Positions 1-7,651 are shown, counted from the stretch's first letter. The stretch is 64,000 nt of DNA from Salinibacterium amurskyense (GCF_002797685.1 NZ_PGFH01000001.1:1550001-1614000), one strand, 5' to 3'. Notes: generated by a model not told the origin, from the sequence alone. Translations and numbers: made by a program.

Positions 1-816
1 GTAGTTGCGCACGTTCGGGAAGCCCATGAGGTAGTTGAGAACGAACCAGGTGTGACTCGAGCGCTCACCGATGCGGCAGTAGGCGACGATGTCGTCGCCA
101 TCCTTCAAGCCCGCACCCTCGCGGTAGATGGTGTTCAGCTCGCTGAGCGGGCGGAACGTGCCGTCTTCAGCGACAGCCTTCGACCACGGCACGCTCTGTG
201 CGCTCGGGATGTGGCCGGCGCGAAGTGCGCCTTCTTCGGGGTACCCGGGAACCGTTGTGCGCGCACCGCTGTACTCTTCGGGCGAACGGACGTCGATCAG
301 TGGGTTACCGAGGTGGGCGAGCACGTCATCGCGGAACGCGCGAATCACCGAGTCGGAGCGTTCGACGATGGGGTACTCAGTCGGGGTCGGGGTGGGAACT
401 TCGAGGGTGTACTCGCGGCCGTCGGCCTCCCACTTTGCGCGGCCACCATCCATGAGGCGGACGTCTTCGTGACCGAAGAGCGTGAAAACCCACAGGGCGT
501 AGGCAGCCCACCAGTTGGTCTTGTCACCGTAAATCACGACGGTGCTGTCGCGCGATATGCCGCTGCGCGACATGAGCTCAGCGAAGCCTTCGCCATCGAT
601 ATAGTCGCGTGTGACCGGGTCGTTAAGGTCTGTGTGCCAGTCGATCTTGACGGCGCCGCGGATGTGACCCGTTTCGTACAGAAGTACGTCTTCATCGGAT
701 TCGACGACAACGAGTCCGGGTTCGCCAAGGTGTTCTTCAACCCACTGAGCAGACACCAAGCGTTCAGGGTGAGAGAACTCAGCAAATTGGGGGGCTGGGT
801 CGCGTTCGATAGTCAT
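1..816 (-). CDS. sseA: Thiosulfate sulfurtransferase (two-domain rhodanese), 3' end cut by window
   Basis: Transfers sulfane sulfur from thiosulfate (or a mercapto-donor) to cyanide or thiol acceptors in the cytosol. The gene runs leftward and 272 residues are visible; the family is usually about 275-285 residues, so only the last few are missing. The C-terminal rhodanese domain carries the active-site loop CRIGERS with the persulfide cysteine near residue 247. The N-terminal domain has Asp ([11 protein letters not shown]) where a catalytic Cys would be, as expected for the inactive repeat. The ATG at 816 follows a clear AATCGGAGG ribosome site. It is divergent from zapE across a 138-bp gap. 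Family assignment is firm; the natural donor cannot be told from sequence. Confidence 0.93.
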   Translation of the reverse strand, partial: MTIERDPAPQFAEFSHPERLVSAQWVEEHLGEPGLVVVESDEDVLLYETGHIRGAVKIDWHTDLNDPVTRDYIDGEGFAELMSRSGISRDSTVVIYGDKTNWWAAYALWVFTLFGHEDVRLMDGGRAKWEADGREYTLEVPTPTPTEYPIVERSDSVIRAFRDDVLAHLGNPLIDVRSPEEYSGARTTVPGYPEEGALRAGHIPSAQSVPWSKAVAEDGTFRPLSELNTIYREGAGLKDGDDIVAYCRIGERSSHTWFVLNYLMGFPNVRNY

Positions 817-857
817 AACTACCTCCGATTGTGGGTGGAAAAACTGGCGCGGGCTTC

Positions 858-886
858 AAACTAAGCTTGATGGGTCCCTTGCCCAA
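858..886 (-). promoter_or_regulatory. Candidate promoter of the sulfurtransferase gene
   Basis: On the minus strand TTGGGC (881-886) is followed after 17 nt by TAGTTT (858-863), a sigma70-like pair. It would start transcription near 851 and leave a leader of about 35 nt with an SD site. Seen in sequence only. Confidence 0.45.
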
Positions 887-954
887 GAAATTACGCATTC
901 GCCGCTGATTACACCGCGTTGCCGTAACACTGCGAAAAATAACCGAGGCTGAGA

Positions 955-1965
955 ATGAGCGCTACTGCGCCTACGACTCCTGAGCGTCTAGTCGATCGTA
1001 TCCCGTCGTTGACCGGAGCGCAGATGCTCGCCGAACTTGTGCCGCCGCGCCAGTTCACCGGCGCGACTTTAGATTCATATCGTCCCGATCGTGACTACCC
1101 CTCGCAAGGCGCAGCAGTCGCAGCCATGCGGCATTTCGTCGCCGGCGCCAAGTCGGGAGGGTTGTTCTCTCGCAAGAAAACTCCTGCAGTAAAACCTGGG
1201 GTTTATCTCGACGGCGGATTCGGCGTGGGCAAGACTCACTTGCTCGCGGCGCTGTGGCATCAGATGGCCGGACGAAAGTACTTCGGAACGTTTATTGAGT
1301 ACACGGCGCTCGTGGGCGCAGTGGGGTACGCGCCTGCTGTGCAACTACTCAAGGGCGCTTCGTTGGTGTGCATCGATGAATTCGAACTCGACGATCCCGG
1401 CGATACCCGGTTGATTTCTCGCTTGCTGTCTGAGCTGGTCGCTTCGGGCACCAAAATTGCTGCGACATCCAATACTCCACCTAACGCCCTCGGGGAAGGG
1501 CGCTTTGCGGCTCAAGACTTCTTGCGCGAAATCGACTCGCTATCGGCGAAGTTCGAGACCATCCGTATCGACGGGCTCGACTACCGTCGCCGTGACACGG
1601 GAGCCCACGCCGTTGCGGTTGCGGATGCAGCGGCGGCTATTGCGACAGCGACCGGTGTGACAACCCTCGATTCCTTCGACGAGCTGCTCAAGCATCTCGC
1701 AGGAGTTCACCCCTCGCGGTATGTGAAGTTGATCGAGGGGATTGACGCGGTCGGGCTTACCGGTGTGCACGAGTTTGCTAACCAAACCGACGCGTTGCGG
1801 TTCGTAGCCTTTGTTGACCGGCTTTATGACGCACAAGTCGCCATCTATGCCGATGGCACTGCGCTGGATGCGGTGTTCCCAGACGACATGCTTGCTGGCG
1901 GTTACAGCAAGAAGTACCTTCGCGCGGTGTCACGGCTAATCGCTCTCACATCCAACACAGCTTGA
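955..1965 (+). CDS. zapE: Cell division protein ZapE (AFG1-like ATPase)
   Basis: AFG1/ZapE-type P-loop ATPase of 336 residues. In proteobacteria ZapE interacts with the Z-ring at constriction; in actinobacteria the role is less defined. Walker A is GGFGVGKTH at residues 87-95 and Walker B is VCIDEFELDD at 138-147, which has the DEFxxDD form typical of this family. A further family-like stretch, TSNTPPNAL, lies downstream (sensor region). The ATG at 955 is preceded by CCGAGG at good distance. It is transcribed away from the sulfurtransferase gene and is followed by an 88-bp gap before the Amt-like gene. Assignment to the family is strong; physiological role is by homology only. Confidence 0.9.
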   Translation: MSATAPTTPERLVDRIPSLTGAQMLAELVPPRQFTGATLDSYRPDRDYPSQGAAVAAMRHFVAGAKSGGLFSRKKTPAVKPGVYLDGGFGVGKTHLLAALWHQMAGRKYFGTFIEYTALVGAVGYAPAVQLLKGASLVCIDEFELDDPGDTRLISRLLSELVASGTKIAATSNTPPNALGEGRFAAQDFLREIDSLSAKFETIRIDGLDYRRRDTGAHAVAVADAAAAIATATGVTTLDSFDELLKHLAGVHPSRYVKLIEGIDAVGLTGVHEFANQTDALRFVAFVDRLYDAQVAIYADGTALDAVFPDDMLAGGYSKKYLRAVSRLIALTSNTA

Positions 1966-2053
1966 TCTCATTGTTGAGAACCACTCGAACAATTACAGGT
2001 TAAGTGTTGTGCGGTGACCCAATGGGCACGAAACTGGTGCGGGGAGGGCAACA

Positions 2054-3133
2054 GTGACGGCAGATTTTGCGGCGGCGAGCCTAGGGGTGGTCGCGTTGTT
2101 CCTGCTGTTGGCGGCACTTATCGTTCTGTACGCGAGCACCTTGCCTGCCGCGACGTGGACCGCACTAACAATCACCTCGCTAGCTTGCGCCGCTCCGGGC
2201 GCCGTTGCGTGGTTGGTCATTGTTCCAGCATTGTCCGTCGACTTACGCACGGTGATGATGCCTTCGCTAGCCGCCTTAGGCGCCGTCTGCTGTTTCCTCG
2301 TCACGCTGGTGTCGCGAAGTTCTGGCGCGCCGCTGTGGCGGAGCGTTGCCTATAGCTGTGTGTGGGGCATCGCTGTGTATGTCCCGATCGCAGTGCGTAC
2401 GTTCGAGCCGTTCGGGGCGACGACACCGCTGGGCCTGAGTCCGATCGATCACGGTGGTGCTTTGGTCATGAGCGTCGCTGTCGGCGCCAGCATGCTCGCA
2501 GTGCTCGTCGTGGAGCGGCGTTCTCTCATCCGTGGCGCCCGTAAGTCCGTTCCCGTTCCAGCTGGCATCGCCGCGCTCGTTCTCGCCGTGCTGGCCTGGC
2601 TGGCATGGCTTGTGGGTGCCGAGTTCGCCTTCGACGACGTAGTGGGCCTCATCCTGGCGAATGGGGCCGTAAGCGCGAGCTTTGGCGCGTTGGGGTGGTG
2701 CATCGTGCAGCTGATCAACCACGGCACGATCAGACTGAAATCCCTGGCCGGTGGTCTCATAAGCGGCCTCATTGCGGTCTCTGCCGGCGCACCGTTGTTC
2801 ACTCCTGTTTCCGCGGCCGTCGCTGGCTTTATTGCGGGCGCCGTTGCGTGTGCATTTACTGTGCGCAAAGGGTCGCCTTTGGGGAACCAACTTCGGTTTC
2901 TGGTCAACACCCATCTCATCGGTGGGAGCATCGGCGTCGTATCGCTTGGTGTATTGGCTACAGGTTCGGGGTTCCTGTTCACCGGTCAAACTTTCATCTT
3001 TGAACAGCAGCTTCAGAGCGTGCTCGCCTCAGCGGCCTTCGCGTTTGTTGTCTCGTCGCTCGTGTGGTGGCTCTTGGGCCGTGTCGGGCGTCGCAGCGAG
3101 GTCGTTGAGCCGCGCATCCTCGCCAAGAACTGA
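2054..3133 (+). CDS. Divergent ammonium-transporter-like (Amt family) membrane protein
   Basis: Polytopic membrane protein of 359 residues with about ten hydrophobic segments. The layout recalls Amt/Mep channels: a D-x-GG segment (IDHGGALVMS, residues 131-140), an LxGGLISGLIAVSAGAP-like stretch (231-247) resembling the Amt fold's internal repeat, and THLIGG (286-291) where the second pore histidine (H318 of E. coli AmtB) lies. At the position matching AmtB H168 there is Met139 rather than His, and the usual DFAGGxVVH motif is broken. It is also shorter than typical Amt (about 400-440). GTG at 2054 follows GGGGAGGG. The 3' end overlaps the convergent EI24 gene by 105 bp. Conducting ammonium is therefore doubtful; it may be a sensor, a different channel or a decaying paralogue. 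Confidence 0.6.
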   Translation: MTADFAAASLGVVALFLLLAALIVLYASTLPAATWTALTITSLACAAPGAVAWLVIVPALSVDLRTVMMPSLAALGAVCCFLVTLVSRSSGAPLWRSVAYSCVWGIAVYVPIAVRTFEPFGATTPLGLSPIDHGGALVMSVAVGASMLAVLVVERRSLIRGARKSVPVPAGIAALVLAVLAWLAWLVGAEFAFDDVVGLILANGAVSASFGALGWCIVQLINHGTIRLKSLAGGLISGLIAVSAGAPLFTPVSAAVAGFIAGAVACAFTVRKGSPLGNQLRFLVNTHLIGGSIGVVSLGVLATGSGFLFTGQTFIFEQQLQSVLASAAFAFVVSSLVWWLLGRVGRRSEVVEPRILAKN

Positions 3134-3886
3134 ACGCGTCAGCAGTGTTGCGCCGGCAACCGCGGCGGGCATAGCGAGCACGGCCCCGAAGGGAATCAAG
3201 AAGACCACGTAGGTCGCTGCCCCTAGCCCCAGGGCTCGCGCGCGTGACGCTCGCAGCGTGCGCCGCCGAGCCGTGAGGTGGAATCCACGGGACTCGAAGG
3301 GGATGTTGCTGAGTTCGACGACCAGCAACCATCCCCCCAGGAGCGCGCCAGCGGTGGCTGCGATGACTCCGCCTGCAATGGGGATGAATCCCAATGCGAA
3401 CACGAGGACAGCGAGTCCCACGGTGGGGATCAACACCCGTAGTCCTTCCCCGATTCCACGACGGAGGTCGCGCCAGAAGCCTTGAGGCTGTTGTTCCGGG
3501 GGAGCACCGTGTGTGGCGTCCACGTGGGTGGCGATCAATCGGTAAAACGAGTCGCCCACCATCAACGTGACCGTGGTGTACGTGTTCAGGATGACGAGGA
3601 TGCTCGCCACGATGAGAGCCAGCCCCGCCGCGAAGTGAGTGGCAGCCTGGGCGACTTCACCCCATTCGCGGGCGAAAGGAGTGATTGATACGGCGATGAC
3701 CTCAATGTTCACGATCAGGGCAACGAGCACGGCTATCGCGGCGATGCCCACGATGGCGGCAGGGATCATTCCCAGCAACATCAGCCGAGGGGCGGTGATC
3801 CAAATTTGAAATCCGCGAAAAAGAAATCCGACGCCCGAAAAAAATTCTCGTAACACAGATGCGCGACGTGGAGAGAGAGCTGACAT
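3029..3886 (-). CDS. EI24 (CysZ-like) domain membrane protein
   Basis: 285-residue membrane protein with about four to six transmembrane helices. It matches the EI24/CysZ-like family seen across actinobacteria: an N-terminal FFSGVGFLFRGFQIW amphipathic region, long hydrophobic hairpins (about 33-65 and 85-110), then GFWRDLRRGIGEGLRVL before further helices, and a charged cytosolic tail. CysZ in E. coli handles sulfate; function of the actinobacterial proteins is not established. The ATG at 3886 sits 6 nt after TAGCCT on the minus strand, which suggests a leaderless transcript. The last 105 bp lie antisense to the end of the Amt-like gene. Confidence 0.72.
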   Translation of the reverse strand: MSALSPRRASVLREFFSGVGFLFRGFQIWITAPRLMLLGMIPAAIVGIAAIAVLVALIVNIEVIAVSITPFAREWGEVAQAATHFAAGLALIVASILVILNTYTTVTLMVGDSFYRLIATHVDATHGAPPEQQPQGFWRDLRRGIGEGLRVLIPTVGLAVLVFALGFIPIAGGVIAATAGALLGGWLLVVELSNIPFESRGFHLTARRRTLRASRARALGLGAATYVVFLIPFGAVLAMPAAVAGATLLTRSVLGEDARLNDLAATPDTAQEPPHERRDNKREGR

Positions 3887-3892
3887 TCCTCA

Positions 3893-3898
3893 AGGCTA
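3893..3898 (-). promoter_or_regulatory. -10 element of a leaderless promoter (EI24 gene)
   Basis: Minus-strand TAGCCT, then six bases TGAGGA, then the ATG. This spacing places the transcription start at the start codon. Confidence 0.5.
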
Positions 3899-3966
3899 CC
3901 GGGCGGACCACAGGGCAGAGCCTCGAAAATCCGGGGATTTCAGCCGTAAATGAAGAGAAAGAACGG

Positions 3967-4039
3967 TGGGCGATACCGGACTCGAACCGATGACCTCTTC
4001 CGTGTGAAGGAAGCGCGCTACCAACTGCGCCAATCGCCC
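3967..4039 (-). tRNA. tRNA-Val (CAC)
   Basis: Minus-strand cloverleaf: acceptor stem GGGCGAT/ATCGCCC with discriminator A, D arm GCGC/GCGC, anticodon stem CTTCC/GGAAG with loop TTCACAC giving anticodon CAC, and T arm with GGTTCGAGTCC. CCA is not encoded. It is similar in sequence to tRNA-Val(GAC) at 4404-4475, but in opposite orientation. Confidence 0.95.
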
Positions 4040-4083
4040 GCAGTGCAATCTTTGCATATCTCGACGACACGCTCGCGGCCGAA

Positions 4084-4113
4084 TTGGAACTTCGCGCACT
4101 CTTCGTATACAGT
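4084..4113 (+). promoter_or_regulatory. Candidate promoter of the tRNA-Gly/Cys/Val cluster
   Basis: TTGGAA at 4084-4089, 18-nt spacer, TACAGT at 4108-4113, about 40 nt before tRNA-Gly. The stretch between the divergent tRNA-Val(CAC) and tRNA-Gly (4040-4154) shows no coding potential. Confidence 0.5.
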
Positions 4114-4154
4114 CATCTAGCACGCGAAAACGGGTAACCGAATAGCTTGCAAAT

Positions 4155-4226
4155 GCGGATGTGGCGCAGTGGTAGCGCATAACCTTGCCAAGGTTAGGGT
4201 CGCGAGTTCGAATCTCGTCATCCGCT
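4155..4226 (+). tRNA. tRNA-Gly (GCC)
   Basis: Acceptor stem GCGGATG/CATCCGC with discriminator T, D arm GCGC/GCGC, anticodon stem TAACC/GGTTA with loop TTGCCAA (anticodon GCC), and T arm GAGTTCGAATCTC. First tRNA of a three-tRNA transcription unit on the plus strand. Confidence 0.96.
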
Positions 4227-4230
4227 CGAA

Positions 4231-4261
4231 TGAGAAGTGTCAGCCTCGCCGGCACTTCTCA
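4231..4261 (+). other. Spacer hairpin between tRNA-Gly and tRNA-Cys
   Basis: A 9-bp inverted repeat, TGAGAAGTG (4231-4239) and CACTTCTCA (4253-4261), encloses a 13-nt loop. There is no U-run after it, so it looks more like a processing signal or a weak terminator than a strong intrinsic terminator. A smaller hairpin, CAGCCGG/CCGGTTG with loop TTCG, lies at 4351-4368 in the next spacer. Confidence 0.5.
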
Positions 4262-4266
4262 TGTGC

Positions 4267-4337
4267 GGTGGAGTGGCCGAGAGGCGAGGCAGCGGCCTGC
4301 AAAGCCGTATACGCGGGTTCAAATCCCGTCTCCACCT
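4267..4337 (+). tRNA. tRNA-Cys (GCA)
   Basis: Acceptor stem GGTGGAG/CTCCACC with discriminator T, anticodon stem GCGGC/GCCGT with loop CTGCAAA (anticodon GCA), and T arm CGGGTTCAAATCCCG. CCA is not encoded. Confidence 0.95.
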
Positions 4338-4403
4338 CGTAATGAGTGTTCAGCCGGTTCGCCGGTTGGTGTTTATAACTAGGTTTTTCTAACTAAATAG
4401 CAT

Positions 4404-4475
4404 GAGCGATTGGCGCAGCGGTAGCGCGCTTCCCTGACACGGAAGAGGTCGCTGGTTCGATCCCAGTATCGCTCA
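4404..4475 (+). tRNA. tRNA-Val (GAC)
   Basis: Acceptor stem GAGCGAT/ATCGCTC with discriminator A, anticodon stem CTTCC/GGAAG with loop CTGACAC (anticodon GAC), and T arm CTGGTTCGATCCCAG. It is the last gene of the plus-strand tRNA unit and is followed within 6 nt by a strong terminator. Confidence 0.95.
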
Positions 4476-4480
4476 CAGAT

Positions 4481-4512
4481 GAAGCCCCGGTTCGCCGGGG
4501 CTTCTGCTTTTT
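4481..4512 (+). terminator. Intrinsic terminator of the tRNA cluster
   Basis: A perfect 10-bp GC-rich stem, GAAGCCCCGG and CCGGGGCTTC with a TTCG tetraloop, is followed by TGC and five T. A textbook Rho-independent terminator. Confidence 0.92.
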
Positions 4513-4569
4513 AACCGCGCGAAGGCTATTCCCCGCGGGAACGACGGATCACTCTCCAGCGTGGCTCTC

Positions 4570-4582
4570 CTCTGAACGCCGC
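4570..4582 (+). repeat. 13-bp direct repeat, left copy
   Basis: CTCTGAACGCCGC occurs here and again exactly at 7633-7645. The two copies bracket the glycosyltransferase and its membrane partner and leave the tRNA cluster on one side and thrS on the other. Only these two copies were noticed in the window. Confidence 0.7.
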
Positions 4583-4602
4583 ACATGCGTAAATATGGGC
4601 GC

Positions 4603-6462
4603 ATGGGGAAAACTCGCACGCCGTCGAAACAAAGCGAAGCCTTCGTAAGGCTTCTGCCCGACGAGCGGCTGGCAACGCCCGCGCAAATCGCTGAGGCGCG
4701 CGATGTGAAGGCGCGCTCCGGCGTTCACATCGATCAGACTTTGGCGAGTCGCGGTTATCTCAACGACGCTGCGCTGGTCGATGTGATTTCACGCGTGTGG
4801 AGAATCGAGCGCGCCCAGATGGCTGAGATTGACGGGGAGTTCGCGCGGCAGCGCAGCGGGCAGCTGTACATCGCCGAAAACTGGATGCCCCTGCGTGAAC
4901 TCGCCGACGGACGTGCCCTCGTTGCGACAGCTCGTGTTCCCGACGATGAGCGAAGCGAGCATATTGCCACGACCCTCGGCCGAGACGTGGTGTTCGTAGC
5001 GGCAACATCCGCTCAGATCTGGCACGCGATCCTGGATGTTTTCGGCCCGGCGATCGCCGATCAAGCGGCGAATGAACTGTGGAACAGAAATCCGGTGCTC
5101 TCAGCCCGAACCGTGGCCTCCCGCGGACAAAAGGTTGGGCTCGTCATCCTCCTGATCGTGTTCGTAATTGCGCTCGGGCTGTGGCCAGCCGCCACCGTCA
5201 TCGCGCTGATCGCCATCACTAGTCTCGTCTTTCTCGCAGGCACTGCCTTCAAGTTTTTCATCTCACTGCGTGGCGCTCGCTTCGACCTCGTCGAACGAGT
5301 CTCAGATAGTGAAGTCGACGCACTCGATGACGACGAACTGCCGCGGTACACCGTACTTGTGCCGGTCTTCAAAGAGGCAAATATTGTCGCGCAGCTCGTG
5401 AAGAACCTGGGCGATATCGATTGGCCTGCGAACCGGCTCGAAGTTTTTGTACTCATTGAGGAATCCGACGACGAAACGAGAGCAGCCTTCGAGGCGAGCT
5501 CTCCTCCCGACCATTTTCAGATAATCACGATTCCGGCTGGGCATCCGCAGACGAAACCACGCGCCTGCAATGTGGGGCTCTTCTTCGCCACGGGGGACTA
5601 CCTCGTCATTTTCGATGCCGAAGATACGCCTGAACCTGATCAGCTCAAGAAGGCGTACATCTCGTTCCAGCGCGGTGGCGAGAAGACCGTTTGTGTCCAG
5701 GCCGCGTTGAACTACTTCAACGCCAGCGAGAACGTGCTCACTCGGATGTTTTCCCTCGAGTACGGCTACTGGTTCGACTACATGCTCTCCGGTTTGGACT
5801 CGCTGGACCTACCCATCCCGCTCGGCGGCACATCGAATCATTTCCGCACAGAAGCTCTCAAGAGCTTGGGAGGTTGGGACCCGTACAACGTGACGGAGGA
5901 TGCCGATCTGGGAATCCGTGCCAGTGCGCTGGGGTACCGCGTGGGAGTCGTCAATTCGGCAACCATGGAGGAAGCGAACAAGTCGATCCCCAACTTCATC
6001 CGGCAACGCAGCCGCTGGATCAAGGGGTACATGCAGACAACGTTGGTGCATGCGAGGCGCCCGCGCGCCCTAATGCGTCAGATCGGATTCTGGCGCTTTT
6101 GCAGTTTTGTTCTCTTGATTGCAGGCACCCCGGCAACGTTCTTGGGTGTGCTGCCTTTCTACATTCTTACGATGCTGTCGTTGGCGTTGCCCACTGATTT
6201 CGTCGCTCAGTTCTTCCCGGTGTGGTTGCTCTGGGTCTGCTTCCTCAACTTCATTATTGGAAGTTCAGTCATGGTCTATTTGTCGATGATGGGGCCGTAC
6301 AAGCGGGGAACTTTCGCGCTGGTGCCGTGGGCGCTGTTGAACCCGCTGTACTGGATTCTGCATTCAATAGCGTCTTACAAGGCGCTGTGGCAGCTCATCA
6401 CGAAGCCGCATTACTGGGAGAAGACGGAGCATGGCCTGACGAGCCAGTCCAACCATGAGTGA
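4603..6462 (+). CDS. Processive family 2 glycosyltransferase with N-terminal MshEN/GspE-N-like domain
   Basis: Membrane glycosyltransferase of 619 residues, probably making or extending a surface polysaccharide from a nucleotide sugar. Residues about 22-72 (ERLATPAQIAEAR..., then ASRGYLNDAALVDVI) follow the pattern of the type II secretion ATPase N-domain (MshEN), a fold that binds cyclic di-GMP in some proteins; the usual RLGxxL is here HIDQTL, so binding is uncertain. Two helices follow (178-222), then a GT-A domain with DAED (338-341), TEDADLG (431-437) and QRSRW (468-472), the D,D,D,QxxRW signature of processive GT2 enzymes, then C-terminal helices. ATG at 4603 is chosen over ATG 4585 because TAAATA (4590-4595) lies 7 nt upstream, fitting a leaderless start. 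It overlaps the next gene by 8 bp. Confidence 0.85.
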   Translation: MGKTRTPSKQSEAFVRLLPDERLATPAQIAEARDVKARSGVHIDQTLASRGYLNDAALVDVISRVWRIERAQMAEIDGEFARQRSGQLYIAENWMPLRELADGRALVATARVPDDERSEHIATTLGRDVVFVAATSAQIWHAILDVFGPAIADQAANELWNRNPVLSARTVASRGQKVGLVILLIVFVIALGLWPAATVIALIAITSLVFLAGTAFKFFISLRGARFDLVERVSDSEVDALDDDELPRYTVLVPVFKEANIVAQLVKNLGDIDWPANRLEVFVLIEESDDETRAAFEASSPPDHFQIITIPAGHPQTKPRACNVGLFFATGDYLVIFDAEDTPEPDQLKKAYISFQRGGEKTVCVQAALNYFNASENVLTRMFSLEYGYWFDYMLSGLDSLDLPIPLGGTSNHFRTEALKSLGGWDPYNVTEDADLGIRASALGYRVGVVNSATMEEANKSIPNFIRQRSRWIKGYMQTTLVHARRPRALMRQIGFWRFCSFVLLIAGTPATFLGVLPFYILTMLSLALPTDFVAQFFPVWLLWVCFLNFIIGSSVMVYLSMMGPYKRGTFALVPWALLNPLYWILHSIASYKALWQLITKPHYWEKTEHGLTSQSNHE

Positions 6463-7609
6463 GTCGTCGACCAATACCCGGGCGCTTCGAATCGCGACCC
6501 GACCGCCGCGCACGCGCCTCGATGCGTGGCCGCGCCGTACGCCTAGACGGTGGATGCTCCGCGGCGTGTTCGCGCTGCCTTACGTGATCTTCGCACTCGT
6601 CGTTTTCATTCTGGGGGCGACTGATTCTCCGAATGCCACTCTGGTGGACCGGGCTACACAGATTGACTGGGACCGAGCGGATGCTCAGTGGCTGGGCGAT
6701 ATCTTCCCGCCCATCAGCACTCTGCTTGCCGGTTTCGTTCCCGGTGGCGCGCTCACGCTTTCGATCATTGGTGCGCTCAGCGCGGGAATCTTCCTGCAAA
6801 AGCTCATCGAGATTATGGTCCAGCGACGCTTCGCGCGCTCAACAATCGTGATCTTGATGATGGCACTTGCCCTCAACCCGCTCTTCTTCTACAACGCGAC
6901 ACAAAACTATGCGGCATTCTTGGGTCTCTTGCTCTTCGGCTTGGGGCTCTCGCATATCGTGCGTTTCATCACGTGGGGAAACACCGAGTCTGGCTTTCGC
7001 ACGGGGATCTATTTCATGGTCGCGGTTCTCACCGACATCACTGCCCTCGTCTACGTCACGGCAGCGGCCCTTTCCGCTCCGTTCCTGCGGCATCGTCGCG
7101 CTGGAGTTGTGGGCGCGCGCCGGGCGAATGCGCTCGTCATTCTTTACCCGGCTGCATCCGCACTGCTGTCGCTCGCTGCGCTCAATGCACTCTTCTTGGG
7201 GCGCCCCTTCGCTGGCGCCACGCAAACAGCGTTCACGGGCTTCGGCGATCGACTCATCGTCGTAGCGGAGTTCTTCTCTACAGTCGAGGGCATGATCGTG
7301 ATCGCGCCGCTCGTGAGCGCGTGGATGGTCGCCCTGATCGTGCGTCGGCCGGGCGCGATCATCATCTCGACGCTCGTGTTTGCTGCCTTCATCGTCGGCT
7401 TCGCGCTCGGATTGCTTCCCAGCGGCTCGACAGGGAACATTTTCATGGCGATGACCCTTCTGGCGATCGCGCTCATCCCGACGGCACGCACGGACAGGGG
7501 AACACTAATGATCGCCTTTGTCGGAATCTTCCAGTTGGCAGTCGGTTGGGCGACCGCGCTCACCAGTACGGCTTTCGCTCAGTGGCTCAGTCAAATCTTT
7601 GGCGGCTAG
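6455..7609 (+). CDS. Polytopic membrane protein, partner of the GT2 glycosyltransferase
   Basis: 384 residues with a basic, Arg/Pro-rich cytosolic N-terminus (about 35 residues) and roughly ten hydrophobic segments. After the first helix comes an extracytoplasmic stretch with several acidic residues and Trp (IDWDRADAQWLGDIFPPIS). This is reminiscent of GT-C type glycosyltransferases, which keep acidic catalytic residues in the first external loop, but no diagnostic motif proves it. The start codon lies inside the last codons of the glycosyltransferase gene (8-bp overlap), so the two are translationally coupled and likely work in one polysaccharide or glycan-transfer process. I do not recognise a named family. 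Confidence 0.7.
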   Translation: MSESSTNTRALRIATRPPRTRLDAWPRRTPRRWMLRGVFALPYVIFALVVFILGATDSPNATLVDRATQIDWDRADAQWLGDIFPPISTLLAGFVPGGALTLSIIGALSAGIFLQKLIEIMVQRRFARSTIVILMMALALNPLFFYNATQNYAAFLGLLLFGLGLSHIVRFITWGNTESGFRTGIYFMVAVLTDITALVYVTAAALSAPFLRHRRAGVVGARRANALVILYPAASALLSLAALNALFLGRPFAGATQTAFTGFGDRLIVVAEFFSTVEGMIVIAPLVSAWMVALIVRRPGAIIISTLVFAAFIVGFALGLLPSGSTGNIFMAMTLLAIALIPTARTDRGTLMIAFVGIFQLAVGWATALTSTAFAQWLSQIFGG

Positions 7610-7632
7610 CGGCAACGGGTGACACGGGTTCG

Positions 7633-7645
7633 CTCTGAACGCCGC
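7633..7645 (+). repeat. 13-bp direct repeat, right copy
   Basis: Exact second copy of CTCTGAACGCCGC (first at 4570-4582, 3063 bp away). Here it abuts the thrS -10 element directly. Confidence 0.7.
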
Positions 7646-7651
7646 TAAAGT
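7646..7651 (+). promoter_or_regulatory. -10 element of leaderless thrS promoter
   Basis: TAAAGT, six bases TGTTGT, then the GTG start at 7658. No SD site is present, so a leaderless mRNA is the simplest reading. It also rules out a T-box leader. Confidence 0.6.

Noticed and set aside
52-864. Open frame of 270 codons on the plus strand at the left edge
   Set aside because: Antisense shadow of the sulfurtransferase, whose CRIGERS active site is clear on the minus strand.
2054-3133. Functional ammonium transporter (amtB)
   Set aside because: One pore histidine and the DFAGGxVVH motif are missing and no glnK is adjacent, so I kept only an Amt-like call.
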